Assembly (NCBI RefSeq): GCF_009371885.1
Contig: NZ_QLZA01000001.1
Coordinates: 248,001 to 312,000 of the forward strand
Length of the DNA: 64,000 nt
Origin: Bifidobacterium tibiigranuli
Lineage (GTDB): Bacteria; Actinomycetota; Actinomycetes; Actinomycetales; Bifidobacteriaceae
Direction: 5' to 3'
Below are positions 12,189-20,655 of the stretch, piece by piece. Below the pieces are notes generated by a model. The model ran no database searches. It was given only the letters and a program-made list of their open reading frames with translations, and was not told the origin of the DNA. Position numbers and translations under genes: made by a program. Within the stretch, counting starts at the first letter, position 1; the number at the start of each line of letters is the position of its first letter.

Positions 12189-14504
12189 ATGCCTGCTCTT
12201 ACTTCCGTCTCGGGATTCCCGCGCATCGGGGCGAATCGTGAACTGAAGAAAATTATCGAAGGCTACTGGAAGGGCGCGAATTCGCTTGACGACGTGCGCG
12301 CCACGGCCAAGGAGCTTCGCGCCAAGCACTGGAAGCTTCAGGCCGAGGCGGGCATCGAACTGATTCCCAGCAACGACTTCAGCTACTACGATCAGCTGCT
12401 CGACACGGCGATTCTGCTCAATGCGGTGCCACAGCGCTACCAGCGCCTCGCCTTCGAGAACGCCGAGGACACACTGTTCGCCATCGGCCGCGGATACCAG
12501 GGGGAGCGCGGAGACGTCACCGCGCTGCCGATGAAGAAGTGGTTCACCACGAACTACCACTACATTGTGCCGGAGATCGAGCCGTCGACCGACATCAAGC
12601 TCGTGGGCGAGAAGCCCTTCGAGGAGTTCGCCGAGGCGAAGGCGCTTGGCATTCTCACCAAGCCAGTGTTCATTGGTCCGTATACCTTCCTGAAGCTCGC
12701 CCGCAATCCGCAGGCCGAAGAGCTGAACTTCGACCGCGGCCTCATCAACGCGACCGCTGCGGCGTATGCCGAGATTCTCACCAAGTTCGCCGCGCTGGGC
12801 GCGCAGTGGGTGCAGTTCGACGAGCCGTATCTGGTGCTGGACAAGGAGCCGGGCGATGTCGAGCTGTTCAAGGCGCTGTATGCGAAGATTCTGCCGGCAC
12901 GCGAGAGCAGCAATGGCAAGGTCAAGCTGCTGCTCAACACCTACTTCGGCCATATCGCCGACATCTACGAGACGGTGAACCTGTTCGGCTTCGATGGCAT
13001 CGGCCTCGATCTGATCGAAGGCAAGGATGAGAATCTTGCCGCGGTGGAGAAGTTCGGCGTCGCGCAGGATACGACGCTGTTCGCCGGCGTCATCAACGGC
13101 CGCAACATCTGGCGCAACGACTACGCGGTGTCGCTTGGCCTGATTGACGCGCTGAAGCAGAAGACGGACAAGGTCGCCGTTTCCACCGCCAGCTCGCTGC
13201 TGCATGTGCCGTTCAGCACGGCTGGCGAGAGCGGGCTGAGCGACGAGGTGCGCAAGCATTTCGCGTTCGCAGTCGAAAAGCTCGGCGAACTCAAGGATGT
13301 GGCTGAGCTCGCGCAGTTCGATGACGATGCCAAGCGCTCCTCCCAGACGTTGCAGGGCAATCAGGCACTCTTCGATGGCACGCGCGTGGCCGAGGATCCG
13401 GCTGTTTCTCAGCGTCTCGCGGCGCTGAGTGATGCCGATTTCGTGCGTCAGCCGGCTCGTACCGAGCGTCAGCAACTGCAGCGCGAGGCGCTGAATCTGC
13501 CGCTGCTGCCCACGACCACGATTGGCTCTTTCCCGCAGACCAAGGATGTGCGCGCGGAGCGTGCGAAGCTGCGCAAGGGTGAGATTGATCAGGCCTCGTA
13601 TGACGAGTTCATTCGCGGCAAGATCGACGAGGTCATCGCCCATCAGGAGCAGATTGGCCTCGATGTGCTCGTGCACGGCGAATTCGAGCGCAACGACATG
13701 GTCGAGTACTTCGGCCAGAACCTCAACGGCTTCCTCTTCACCAAGAACGCCTGGGTGCAGTCCTATGGCACGCGCTGCGTCAAGCCTCCCATCGTGTGGG
13801 GCGATGTGTCGCGCGCCAACCCGATCACGGTCGAGTGGAGCGCCTATGCGCAGAGCCGCACGAAGCATTGGATGAAGGGCATGCTCACCGGCCCGGTGAC
13901 GATTCTCAACTGGTCGTGGCCGCGCGAGGACGTGTCCCATGAGCTGCAGACCAAGCAGTTGGCATTGGCTATCCGCGATGAAGTGCTGGACCTCGAAAAG
14001 GCCGGCATCCGCATCATCCAGATCGATGAGGCCGCGCTGCGCGAAAAGCTGCCGCTGCGCAAAAGCGATTGGCATGTCAAGTACCTGGACTGGGCGGTTC
14101 CCGCCTTCCGCCTCGTGCATTCGGCCGTGCAGCCGACCACGCAGATCCACACGCATATGTGCTATTCGGAGTTCAACGACATCATCCGCGACATCGACGC
14201 GATGGACGCCGACGTGATCTCCTTCGAGGCGTCGCGTGGCGACCTCGTGGTGCTCGACGCGATTCACGACGCCAACTTCGAGACCGAAGCCGGCCCCGGC
14301 GTCTATGACATCCATTCGCCGCGCATCCCCAGCGAACATGAGCTGGAAGAGCGCATCGACGCGATTCTTGAGAAGATCGACGCCGCCAAGGTGTGGATCA
14401 ACCCCGACTGCGGCTTGAAGACGCGCGGTAATACCGAGACCTGGCCGAGCCTGACCAATCTGGTCGAGGCGGCGAAGGCCGAGCGCGCGAGGCTGGCGCG
14501 CTGA
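12189..14504 (+). CDS. metE: Cobalamin-independent methionine synthase
   Basis: 771-residue 5-methyltetrahydropteroyltriglutamate-homocysteine methyltransferase, the last step of methionine synthesis without B12. It begins with the family signature [12 protein letters not shown] and has the two barrel halves; the C-terminal half carries the zinc site, with HTHMCYSEF and the second Cys in NPDCGLKTR. The start ATG follows GGAGG. The stop overlaps the metF start by one base (TGATG), so the methyl donor maker and user are translationally coupled. The 135-base leader shows no recognisable SAM or cobalamin riboswitch. Confidence 0.97.
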   Translation: MPALTSVSGFPRIGANRELKKIIEGYWKGANSLDDVRATAKELRAKHWKLQAEAGIELIPSNDFSYYDQLLDTAILLNAVPQRYQRLAFENAEDTLFAIGRGYQGERGDVTALPMKKWFTTNYHYIVPEIEPSTDIKLVGEKPFEEFAEAKALGILTKPVFIGPYTFLKLARNPQAEELNFDRGLINATAAAYAEILTKFAALGAQWVQFDEPYLVLDKEPGDVELFKALYAKILPARESSNGKVKLLLNTYFGHIADIYETVNLFGFDGIGLDLIEGKDENLAAVEKFGVAQDTTLFAGVINGRNIWRNDYAVSLGLIDALKQKTDKVAVSTASSLLHVPFSTAGESGLSDEVRKHFAFAVEKLGELKDVAELAQFDDDAKRSSQTLQGNQALFDGTRVAEDPAVSQRLAALSDADFVRQPARTERQQLQREALNLPLLPTTTIGSFPQTKDVRAERAKLRKGEIDQASYDEFIRGKIDEVIAHQEQIGLDVLVHGEFERNDMVEYFGQNLNGFLFTKNAWVQSYGTRCVKPPIVWGDVSRANPITVEWSAYAQSRTKHWMKGMLTGPVTILNWSWPREDVSHELQTKQLALAIRDEVLDLEKAGIRIIQIDEAALREKLPLRKSDWHVKYLDWAVPAFRLVHSAVQPTTQIHTHMCYSEFNDIIRDIDAMDADVISFEASRGDLVVLDAIHDANFETEAGPGVYDIHSPRIPSEHELEERIDAILEKIDAAKVWINPDCGLKTRGNTETWPSLTNLVEAAKAERARLAR

Positions 14505-15391
14505 TGCACGCCCCCATGTTCTCGCTTGAGGTGTTCCCACCTCGGCACAATGCGCCCGTTGGAGCGATCTACGATACGCTCGACGGGCTGCAGGGTGTCG
14601 ACCCGGACTTCATCTCGGTGACCTACGGCCACGGCTCGCACAAGGACCACACGGCTACCGCCCGCATCGCCCGTACGATTCATCAGGAGTACCACATTCC
14701 CGTCGTGGCGCATCTGACGGCGCTGTATTCCGATGCCGCGATGATTGATAATGCGCTCGACATGTTCGAGCAGGCCGGCGTGAGCGCGGTGCTCGCCCTG
14801 CGCGGCGACTACATCGACGGCGAACAGCCTGTCGGTCAGTTCGAGCATGCGAGCGATCTGGTCGCCTACATCCGCGAGCACAAGCCCGATCTGACGGTGT
14901 TCGCAGCCTGCTACCCGGAAGGGCATATCCAGGCCGCCTCGCTTGACGAGGATATCGAGCATCTGAAGGTCAAGGTCGAGGCCGGCGCCACGCATCTCAT
15001 CACTCAGCTGTTCTACGACAACGACGATTTCTACCATTTCGTAGACAAGGCTCGTTCGGCAGGCATTGATGTGCCGATCGAGGCAGGCATCATGCCGATC
15101 GGCGGTCCCAAATCGGTGCGCTCATCGGCTGCGCGGAACGGCTCGCGCGTTCCTGAGCGCGTCGAGACGATGCTGAACCGCTGGGGCGACGATGCTGCCA
15201 CGCTGCGCGAGGCCGGCGTCAACTACGCATCCGAGCAGATCACCGATCTGGTGGCGCACGGCGTCGACGGCATTCATCTGTACACGATGAACCACCCCGG
15301 GCGCACACGAGCCATCTGGCGCAACATACAGCCGCTGTTCACCAAGGTCCCTTCGATTGCACCGGTTTCGTCGGTGTCGTCGGCGGCGTAG
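14504..15391 (+). CDS. metF: Methylenetetrahydrofolate reductase
   Basis: 295-residue FAD enzyme that reduces 5,10-methylene-THF to 5-methyl-THF, the substrate of MetE. The barrel opens with SLEVFPPR (the conserved Glu-Phe-Phe-Pro-Pro equivalent) and has FAACYPEGH and TQLFYDND. Its ATG at 14504 overlaps the metE stop, so it relies on coupling. Two hairpins follow the stop. Confidence 0.96.
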   Translation: MHAPMFSLEVFPPRHNAPVGAIYDTLDGLQGVDPDFISVTYGHGSHKDHTATARIARTIHQEYHIPVVAHLTALYSDAAMIDNALDMFEQAGVSAVLALRGDYIDGEQPVGQFEHASDLVAYIREHKPDLTVFAACYPEGHIQAASLDEDIEHLKVKVEAGATHLITQLFYDNDDFYHFVDKARSAGIDVPIEAGIMPIGGPKSVRSSAARNGSRVPERVETMLNRWGDDAATLREAGVNYASEQITDLVAHGVDGIHLYTMNHPGRTRAIWRNIQPLFTKVPSIAPVSSVSSAA

Positions 15392-15456
15392 CGGCATTCA
15401 GCGGGCATCGCCGAATTCTGGCGCGACTCCTAAGCCAGCCTTATGAGAATTGCCGA

Positions 15457-15528
15457 GTGGCCCCCGAATCGTAACAATTCGAGGGCCACTACGGAAAGCT
15501 TCCGAACTACTGTAGTTCGGAGGCTTTC
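15457..15528 (+). terminator. Tandem hairpins ending the metEF operon
   Basis: First stem: GTGGCCCCCGAAT (15457-15469) pairs with ATTCGAGGGCCAC (15477-15489), one mismatch. Second stem: GAAAGCTTCCGAACTA (15494-15509) pairs with TAGTTCGGAGGCTTTC (15513-15528), one G-U pair, followed by a T-rich run. The second is the likely terminator. Confidence 0.75.
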
Positions 15529-15575
15529 ATTACTTTCATCAGCAATGGGGATGGATTAGCTGTAATGCTGTTTCG

Positions 15576-15719
15576 CTATCGCGGATGCTGTCTCTTGTAT
15601 AGGTCGATTACTAAGACCAGCATTTGGATAGTGGCTGCGGCGATTATGATGAGGCTATGGTCATAGATACCGACTGCGACCATGACGGCCCATGCCAGTA
15701 TCAGTATGAGGTATCTCAT
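15576..15719 (-). CDS. Small two-helix membrane protein
   Basis: 47-residue protein, almost wholly hydrophobic: MRYLILILAWAVMVAVG, then a short polar turn (IYDHS), a second hydrophobic stretch (LIIIAAATIQMLVLVI) and a basic tail (DLYKRQHPR). The start at 15719 has GGGAAGG nine bases upstream; an ATG three codons earlier abuts that site and is less likely. It is the last of three small minus-strand genes (16296 to 15576). Function unknown; an immunity or accessory role for the secreted protein at the head of the set is possible. Confidence 0.5.
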   Translation of the reverse strand: MRYLILILAWAVMVAVGIYDHSLIIIAAATIQMLVLVIDLYKRQHPR

Positions 15720-15838
15720 CTGAGGCATCCTTCCCTTGATAATTAATAATCAATAATTGGTAGTTGGTAAGCTACTCGGACAGAGCGCCATCGCCCTGCC
15801 GCTGGCGGCCCAGTTGACGTAGCCAATGAAGGTTAAGA

Positions 15839-16027
15839 TCAGTGGGGATACAGGTATCTTCCCTGATCTATTTGCCTTGACAGGTCGCGAAGCTCTCCGG
15901 CCATCGCGCGGTCCTCCTCGCTGCCCTGCTGAAGCCTGGCCGCCTTGCGGTCCAGATGGTGACTTACCGCGGCAGAAGAGCCACCGATCAGTGCTAGGAC
16001 CACCAGTCCGCCGACTACCCAGAACAT
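15839..16027 (-). CDS. Small single-pass membrane protein
   Basis: 62 residues: a hydrophobic N-terminal helix (about 1-20, FWVVGGLVVLALIGG) and a charged, helical cytoplasmic tail rich in Arg, Glu and Gln. The start lies five bases after the stop of the secreted-protein gene, behind GGGGGTG, indicating an operon. A longer frame starting at 16150 overlaps that gene and has no ribosome site. Function unknown. Confidence 0.55.
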   Translation of the reverse strand: MFWVVGGLVVLALIGGSSAAVSHHLDRKAARLQQGSEEDRAMAGELRDLSRQIDQGRYLYPH

Positions 16028-16032
16028 AGCGG

Positions 16033-16296
16033 TCACCCCCGTCGGCCGGGGCCGAACCGCTGCCAGCATGCCGCCACTTCCCATGCGGGGGCGTTGGTGC
16101 TGGCGATATTGCGGCACGAGCCGACGGTCGGTATCCAGTGGTCGTAGCACTGGCCGTTATCCACAAAATCGCAGCGGTGCAAAACCGATATCTTGGGTGG
16201 GGCGATTACTGTCGTAGCAGCTTGGGCGGGAGCGGCGAAGGCAAACGAGCACGAGTCGACGGAAGCCAGTGCCACGGCTTTATTCAGCTTTTTCAT
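16033..16296 (-). CDS. Small secreted four-cysteine protein
   Basis: 87 residues: a lysine start (MKKLNK), hydrophobic stretch and signal-peptidase-like site AAPAQA-AT near residue 26. The mature part of about 60 residues has four Cys (42, 50, 61, 77), suggesting two disulfides, and a Trp/Arg-rich end (ACWQRFGPGRRG). It heads a three-gene minus-strand set with two small membrane proteins. Size, secretion and context resemble secreted antagonistic or signalling peptides, but no family is recognised. Confidence 0.6.
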   Translation of the reverse strand: MKKLNKAVALASVDSCSFAFAAPAQAATTVIAPPKISVLHRCDFVDNGQCYDHWIPTVGSCRNIASTNAPAWEVAACWQRFGPGRRG

Positions 16297-16676
16297 GGTC
16301 TTCTCGATTCGATTGTCCTGCAGGCCATTCTGCAGAAGCGTTTCAGTTTTCTATTTCACGCGGGCATTAAGAGCTTCCATCCAGCACAAGCCAGATGATA
16401 GTTCTTGAACTCGTGATTATGACGTTATTAGAGATCAGTGCGACTGGGCTAGCCTGTGCCGGTCCACGTCCGGCACAGCTTTAATACGGGTGATGTGGAG
16501 AAGCACTTCTTCGCATCGGATGATTATTTCATTATCTATTCTTTAAGCTATCGAATATGCCGGGCGTGGACTGGCACGTGCTTGTGAATGAGCGCTCGAA
16601 GGCGAGACCATCTAAATATGGCAGACATAATGTTGAAATTCAGCAAGTGTGGGTTTGTCATTTTGAAAGAAGGAAT
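16297..16676. other. Gene-free divergent region with one hairpin
   Basis: 380 bases between the divergent secreted-protein and amidase genes, AT-richer than the core. It holds a hairpin with 9-bp arms CTGTGCCGG (16454-16462) and CCGGCACAG (16470-16478) followed by CTTTAATA, which could end an upstream plus-strand transcript. No clear promoter was picked. Confidence 0.4.
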
Positions 16677-17858
16677 ATGAAAAGGCGCTACAAGGGGATA
16701 TCGATTGCTACAGCGATGCTGATAGTATCTCCTCTAATCTCGGGAACAGCGTTCGCAGAGCCAGTCAACGGGGACACCCCTCAAATCGACTCAGTTCTGA
16801 ATCAGTACGCTGAGCAGATTCAATCTAGCTACAGCGGTGTCGGAAGCCGGTCTCTCGTCAATTCGAAGCAGGAAGAGCTTGCGCATAAGAACGGCGGAGA
16901 TCTCTATGATCCGGCGAGGGATGGCTTGAACCTTAGCAAGACCGATGTGTCCACAGAAATTGTCTCCGCCACTCAATTCGGCACCGAGTACAAGGCCAAG
17001 GTGCTCATCACTACCAAGCTGCATATGACTCCGAAGCCTGGAACGACCATCACTATTGCTGGTGAGAAAAGAAACTCCTTGGATTCCAGCGGCACATACG
17101 AGCATGCCGTGACTCTAGCCCCTGACATCGCAAGTGGAACTCACGGGTACAGCGTAATCGACGATCAAGTTCAGCTACCACATGATGAAATAAATCGAAA
17201 TCATAAACCTGTCTTCACCACAAGTAGTGCGGCTCAAGCGAAGGCTGATGCGAACTTTTCGTCGCAGTCAGCAGTCGCTACTAGAGACGTGTTCACTAAT
17301 GGTGTCGGACTAAATTATCTTACCGAGATGCGGTATGCGGAGCTTTGGACAGATGACGCGCACACAGATCACCAAAACTCTCAGCACGACATCATGAATA
17401 TCCAATTTCCTGTATTCTCAGACAACTGCACAAACTTCGTGTCCCAGGCATTATATGCCGGTGGATTAAAGATGAAGAAGACAAATTTCATCGATCGAGG
17501 TCATGATGATGTCTGGGCATATATGGGAATCGGAGAGCTTACGCCAACATACACGTGGGGCGGCGCGGATAACAATCATCGCTACATGCAGAACTATTCG
17601 CAAGCCTTCACTGTGGATAACAATCCGCACCATTTGGGCGGAGGCGCTGTGCTTTATGCAGATTGGGAGGGGGACGGAACACTCGATCATGCCGCCATTG
17701 TGACGGGCAACATACAAACTGCAACCAATGCCACTCCTGTTATATGCCAGAAAACTCACAATCACCATGATGAACCAATGACTTTCCTCGAAAACTATGC
17801 GAAAAGCGTTAACCCGCGGGGAACCACGCAGTGGAGAGGATTACAGTGGAAACCATGA
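16677..17858 (+). CDS. Secreted protein with C-terminal amidase domain
   Basis: 393 residues. A signal peptide is clear (MKRRYKGISIATAMLIV to the TAFA-EP site near residue 29). The C-terminal 150 residues match the putative amidase domain family PF12671 (Amidase_6), a papain-like fold: nucleophile Cys251 in DNCTNFVSQAL, His338 in LDHAAIVTG, and a terminal Trp-rich end (QWRGLQW). The central region is a beta-rich linker. The start at 16677 has GAAAGAAGG just upstream. Likely a cell-wall or peptide hydrolase acting outside the cell. It precedes a two-component system on the same strand. Confidence 0.82.
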   Translation: MKRRYKGISIATAMLIVSPLISGTAFAEPVNGDTPQIDSVLNQYAEQIQSSYSGVGSRSLVNSKQEELAHKNGGDLYDPARDGLNLSKTDVSTEIVSATQFGTEYKAKVLITTKLHMTPKPGTTITIAGEKRNSLDSSGTYEHAVTLAPDIASGTHGYSVIDDQVQLPHDEINRNHKPVFTTSSAAQAKADANFSSQSAVATRDVFTNGVGLNYLTEMRYAELWTDDAHTDHQNSQHDIMNIQFPVFSDNCTNFVSQALYAGGLKMKKTNFIDRGHDDVWAYMGIGELTPTYTWGGADNNHRYMQNYSQAFTVDNNPHHLGGGAVLYADWEGDGTLDHAAIVTGNIQTATNATPVICQKTHNHHDEPMTFLENYAKSVNPRGTTQWRGLQWKP

Positions 17859-17955
17859 TCAAAGAATAGACAAGTATTAGCGATATATTGTGGCGGCTGC
17901 TGAACAGCAATGTACATGGGAGCCACCACATCATTTACTGACAGGAGATTAACCA

Positions 17956-18366
17956 GTGACTTTCAACTTCAAGTTTTGGCGCGTGCTCTTGGGTTGCGTC
18001 ATAGGGTATCTGGTCCTGTATCTGGCGGCTTTCGTCTGGTTCCGCGCAGAAGTCTATGACTATCAGCGGATGACGGATATTAGCGATAGCTCGATATTCC
18101 TGTTGGGAAGCACGGATACATATTTGAGGAGCCTGCCTGCCTCCCAGCTGGCGAAAGTCCATGACAGGCAGGATCCGCGTCAATATGCAAGGCACAAGCT
18201 GCCCTCCGGCAGAACTCCGTTCGTTTGGACGCTGGTTTACGACAGTCTGGAAGTTCGTCATGACAGGATGGATTTGTACGAGACGATCGGGAACAACGTC
18301 ATATATTCGCAGAACGTCCTGAACGATATCACACCGCTGGACGCCAAGCTCCAGCCTCTGCAATAG
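17956..18366 (+). CDS. Membrane-anchored protein, unknown function
   Basis: 136 residues from a GTG with AGGAG eight bases before it. One N-terminal membrane helix at about 8-30 (VLLGCVIGYLVLYLAAFVWF) and a soluble remainder with a possible extracellular fold. It lies between the secreted amidase and the first response regulator, 97 bases after the former, and may belong to the signalling island. Not recognised. Confidence 0.65.
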   Translation: MTFNFKFWRVLLGCVIGYLVLYLAAFVWFRAEVYDYQRMTDISDSSIFLLGSTDTYLRSLPASQLAKVHDRQDPRQYARHKLPSGRTPFVWTLVYDSLEVRHDRMDLYETIGNNVIYSQNVLNDITPLDAKLQPLQ

Positions 18367-18483
18367 CATGGTTTCAGCAAGGTGCCTATCGGAGGTGGTG
18401 GACATGGCATGTCACTCTGATACCGCGTGCCGGGCTTGCAGGATGGTTGTCGGTCGTACGATGCGATGAAGGGTCGTGAATGC

Positions 18484-19098
18484 ATGGAGCATGAGACAGG
18501 CTGTGCCCGGCTCGGCGTGCTGGACAACGATCCGTTCGCACTGGCCATGATTGCGGGGATGTTCAAGGGGCGAAGGGACGTCAGAATCATGTGGACGGCG
18601 CGAAACGCCGCTCCTGCTGTGCAGCTATGCATGAACCCTGCGACCCGTCCTGAGACGTTGCTGGTGGATATAGGGCTCGAAGGCATGTCCGGTATCGACG
18701 TGTGCGTGCAGATACGTCGCTTCCTGCCCGACATCCGTTTTATCGGCATGACTGCATACTCTCCGGATGTCTACGAGGCCGATGCGAAGGATGCAGGCAT
18801 GGAATGCGTGCTCCCTAAGGAGGATTTCCCGGCCATCATCGGTGCCGTGCACGGGAACATTCCTATACGCAAGATTCATGTCAATCACAATGAGGACAGA
18901 GGCATTGGCCTGTCTCCACGTGAGCTTGAGATTATGCGATGCTTCTCCGAAGGGGCAGCGGCCAAAGAGGTCATGGCGAAGCTGGGTATCTCCAAAGGCA
19001 CGTTGGGATCATATGAGAGCCGGGCCGTGAGGAAGCTCGGTGCTCGCAATCGCACGGAGGCGGTGGCGCTATGCGTGAGAATGCACCTGTTCGGATGA
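18484..19098 (+). CDS. NarL-family response regulator (pair 1)
   Basis: 204 residues: receiver domain at 1-125 with acidic pair Asp14/Asp16 (LDND), phospho-acceptor Asp62 (LLVDIGLEG) and the conserved Lys in LPKED, then a LuxR-type helix-turn-helix at about 140-200 (LSPRELEIMRCFSEG). The recognition helix reads KGTLGSYES instead of the usual ATVKTHV, so it may see a different site from its paralogues. ATG at 18484 begins just before the receiver; ATG 18466 and GTG 18427 are alternatives. It overlaps the kinase start by four bases (ATGA). Confidence 0.88.
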   Translation: MEHETGCARLGVLDNDPFALAMIAGMFKGRRDVRIMWTARNAAPAVQLCMNPATRPETLLVDIGLEGMSGIDVCVQIRRFLPDIRFIGMTAYSPDVYEADAKDAGMECVLPKEDFPAIIGAVHGNIPIRKIHVNHNEDRGIGLSPRELEIMRCFSEGAAAKEVMAKLGISKGTLGSYESRAVRKLGARNRTEAVALCVRMHLFG

Positions 19099-20255
19099 GA
19101 ATGCGGTATCTCGCCCGCCGACTCACATCTGTGGATGGGGTGCTACTCATCGCGGCGATTCTGCCTTCCATCATTGAGACAACAACCGCGGCTGCGAACG
19201 GTCGGGCTTCTACGATAGCGGCCGGCGTGACGGCCAGTCTCTGCTTGGCTGCTGCGTGCGCGATAGCGAAAACGAATGCCGCATGGCTTTTCGTCCTTGT
19301 CTGGACCGTAGCCAATGTACTGCCTGAAGAGGTTTCCGTTTCGGCGACGCTGCCGGTTCTTGTGGCAGTGGCACTGGTCGCGAGGATGTCCCTTCTGCAG
19401 GGAGTCGTGGCTGCCGTTATATGCACTTTCGCAGAGAGCAACGTGTTCATCGAAAAAAGCCTGCACGCGCTTTCAACAGGGTCTCTGCTGGCGATCGGAA
19501 GCACGTTTCTGATCGCTGCGGTCGTCGGAGCGTTCTGGGGGGCCGCAAACAGAAATGCGGTCTACGAACAGAAGAAGATGGAAGCCGAATGGGAGCGTGA
19601 ACGCTCCGAGACCGCAGACCATCTGCATAACTCAATCGTCAATGATTTGGTATACATCATCTTCCTCGAACAGCAGGCATCGAAGAAGATCGAGACCGAA
19701 CCTGCGGCAGCCCTTGTATACCATGACGAATTAGAGCAGATTAGCCGGGCCGCCACTGAAGCGCTCACCGATGCCAGAACGATCATCTCTGCCATGCATG
19801 CAACTCACATCGATGTTAACGGTCATGCCACGCCGTCGGCGGGCAAAAGCATGGACATCAATTTCGGGGAACTGAGTAGAACCCACGATGAGCGGCTGGC
19901 GAAAACCGGAATCATCGGCACCACCATCATTGGTGCAGTACTGCCGTATCGTCTACCTCGTGAAAGTGGGAGCGTTGTTCTGGCCGCTCTGGATGAGATC
20001 TACAGCAATATCATGAAGCACGCCGACCACGAAAAAGGGTACTGCGTGACCATATCCAGCGCCAACATGCAATTGCACATCACCGTGGCTGACACGCCAG
20101 CCGCCGAACATGCAGGTGCTCCGCTATCCGCAGGCAGCGGCATCGCCCACTGCGAACGCAGCGTGCGCGCGATAGGCGGGACGGTGGCGCTGCACGAAGG
20201 AACGCCGTGGATCATGGAAATCAGCATCCCTCTCACACGGCAGGGGCATGCCTAG
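19095..20255 (+). CDS. NarL-type sensor histidine kinase (pair 1)
   Basis: 386 residues. Five to six membrane helices fill residues 15-155, with almost no extracellular loop, as in peptide-sensing kinases. A short coiled linker leads to the HisKA_3 box with His178 in DHLHNSIVNDL (Asn replaces the usual Asp after His). The ATPase domain has an N box (EIYSNIMKHA) and a weak G box (SAGSGIAHC). The ATG at 19095 overlaps the regulator stop, implying coupling. A convergent 56-residue secreted peptide gene lies 14 bases past the stop. Confidence 0.87.
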   Translation: MRMRYLARRLTSVDGVLLIAAILPSIIETTTAAANGRASTIAAGVTASLCLAAACAIAKTNAAWLFVLVWTVANVLPEEVSVSATLPVLVAVALVARMSLLQGVVAAVICTFAESNVFIEKSLHALSTGSLLAIGSTFLIAAVVGAFWGAANRNAVYEQKKMEAEWERERSETADHLHNSIVNDLVYIIFLEQQASKKIETEPAAALVYHDELEQISRAATEALTDARTIISAMHATHIDVNGHATPSAGKSMDINFGELSRTHDERLAKTGIIGTTIIGAVLPYRLPRESGSVVLAALDEIYSNIMKHADHEKGYCVTISSANMQLHITVADTPAAEHAGAPLSAGSGIAHCERSVRAIGGTVALHEGTPWIMEISIPLTRQGHA

Positions 20256-20268
20256 CGGTCAGGGCAAA

Positions 20269-20439
20269 TCACCTGATTGGGCACCACGGCCACCACCACA
20301 GCGCGGCATGGCACGAAATATAAAGTGTGGAAGCTTTCGACCCGGTGTCGGCAGGAGCCGAAGTAGCCACCGGGGCAGGTGAGACAGCGCCAAACGACGC
20401 AAGCGAAACAACCATGATTGCGGAAATTAGACTCTTCAT
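20269..20439 (-). CDS. 56-residue secreted Cys-x9-Cys peptide (peptide 1)
   Basis: Translates to a signal-peptide-like N-terminus (MKSLISAIMVVSLASFG), an Ala/Pro/Ser linker, and the C-terminal segment SCHAALWWWPWCPIR. Cys43 and Cys53 enclose nine residues, four of them Trp, so a disulfide or other ring is possible. GGAG lies four bases before the ATG and TATACT (a -10-like element) lies upstream. The gene is convergent with the kinase at 19095. A second peptide of the same length and C-terminal pattern lies beside another paralogous kinase pair (46089-46259). A pheromone for the adjacent kinase, or a bacteriocin, is inferred. Confidence 0.62.
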   Translation of the reverse strand: MKSLISAIMVVSLASFGAVSPAPVATSAPADTGSKASTLYISCHAALWWWPWCPIR

Positions 20440-20655
20440 ACCACTCCAGTATAGACAATCTGCTAATAAAATATGTACTCTTCATTTGTTTTTGTTCTGG
20501 CATGACACGCTCGATGATGCAGAGTTTGCCAAAGAACAGATAATACTGACTGCGGATAGCAGTAATTTGGTGCTAATTGTCGTAGCTGATTATCAACAAG
20601 ACCGAATTGCGACAGGTCGTTCCGCAACGTCGCGCATCCATGTAGATTAGGGGCT

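Noticed and set aside
12114..14540. 808-codon frame antisense to metE
   Set aside because: A shadow of GC-rich codon bias in metE; no ribosome site and no domain.
18379..18485. Short peptide frame (ATG after GGAGG) between 17956 gene and regulator 1
   Set aside because: 21 codons, no signal sequence; it overlaps the regulator start region.
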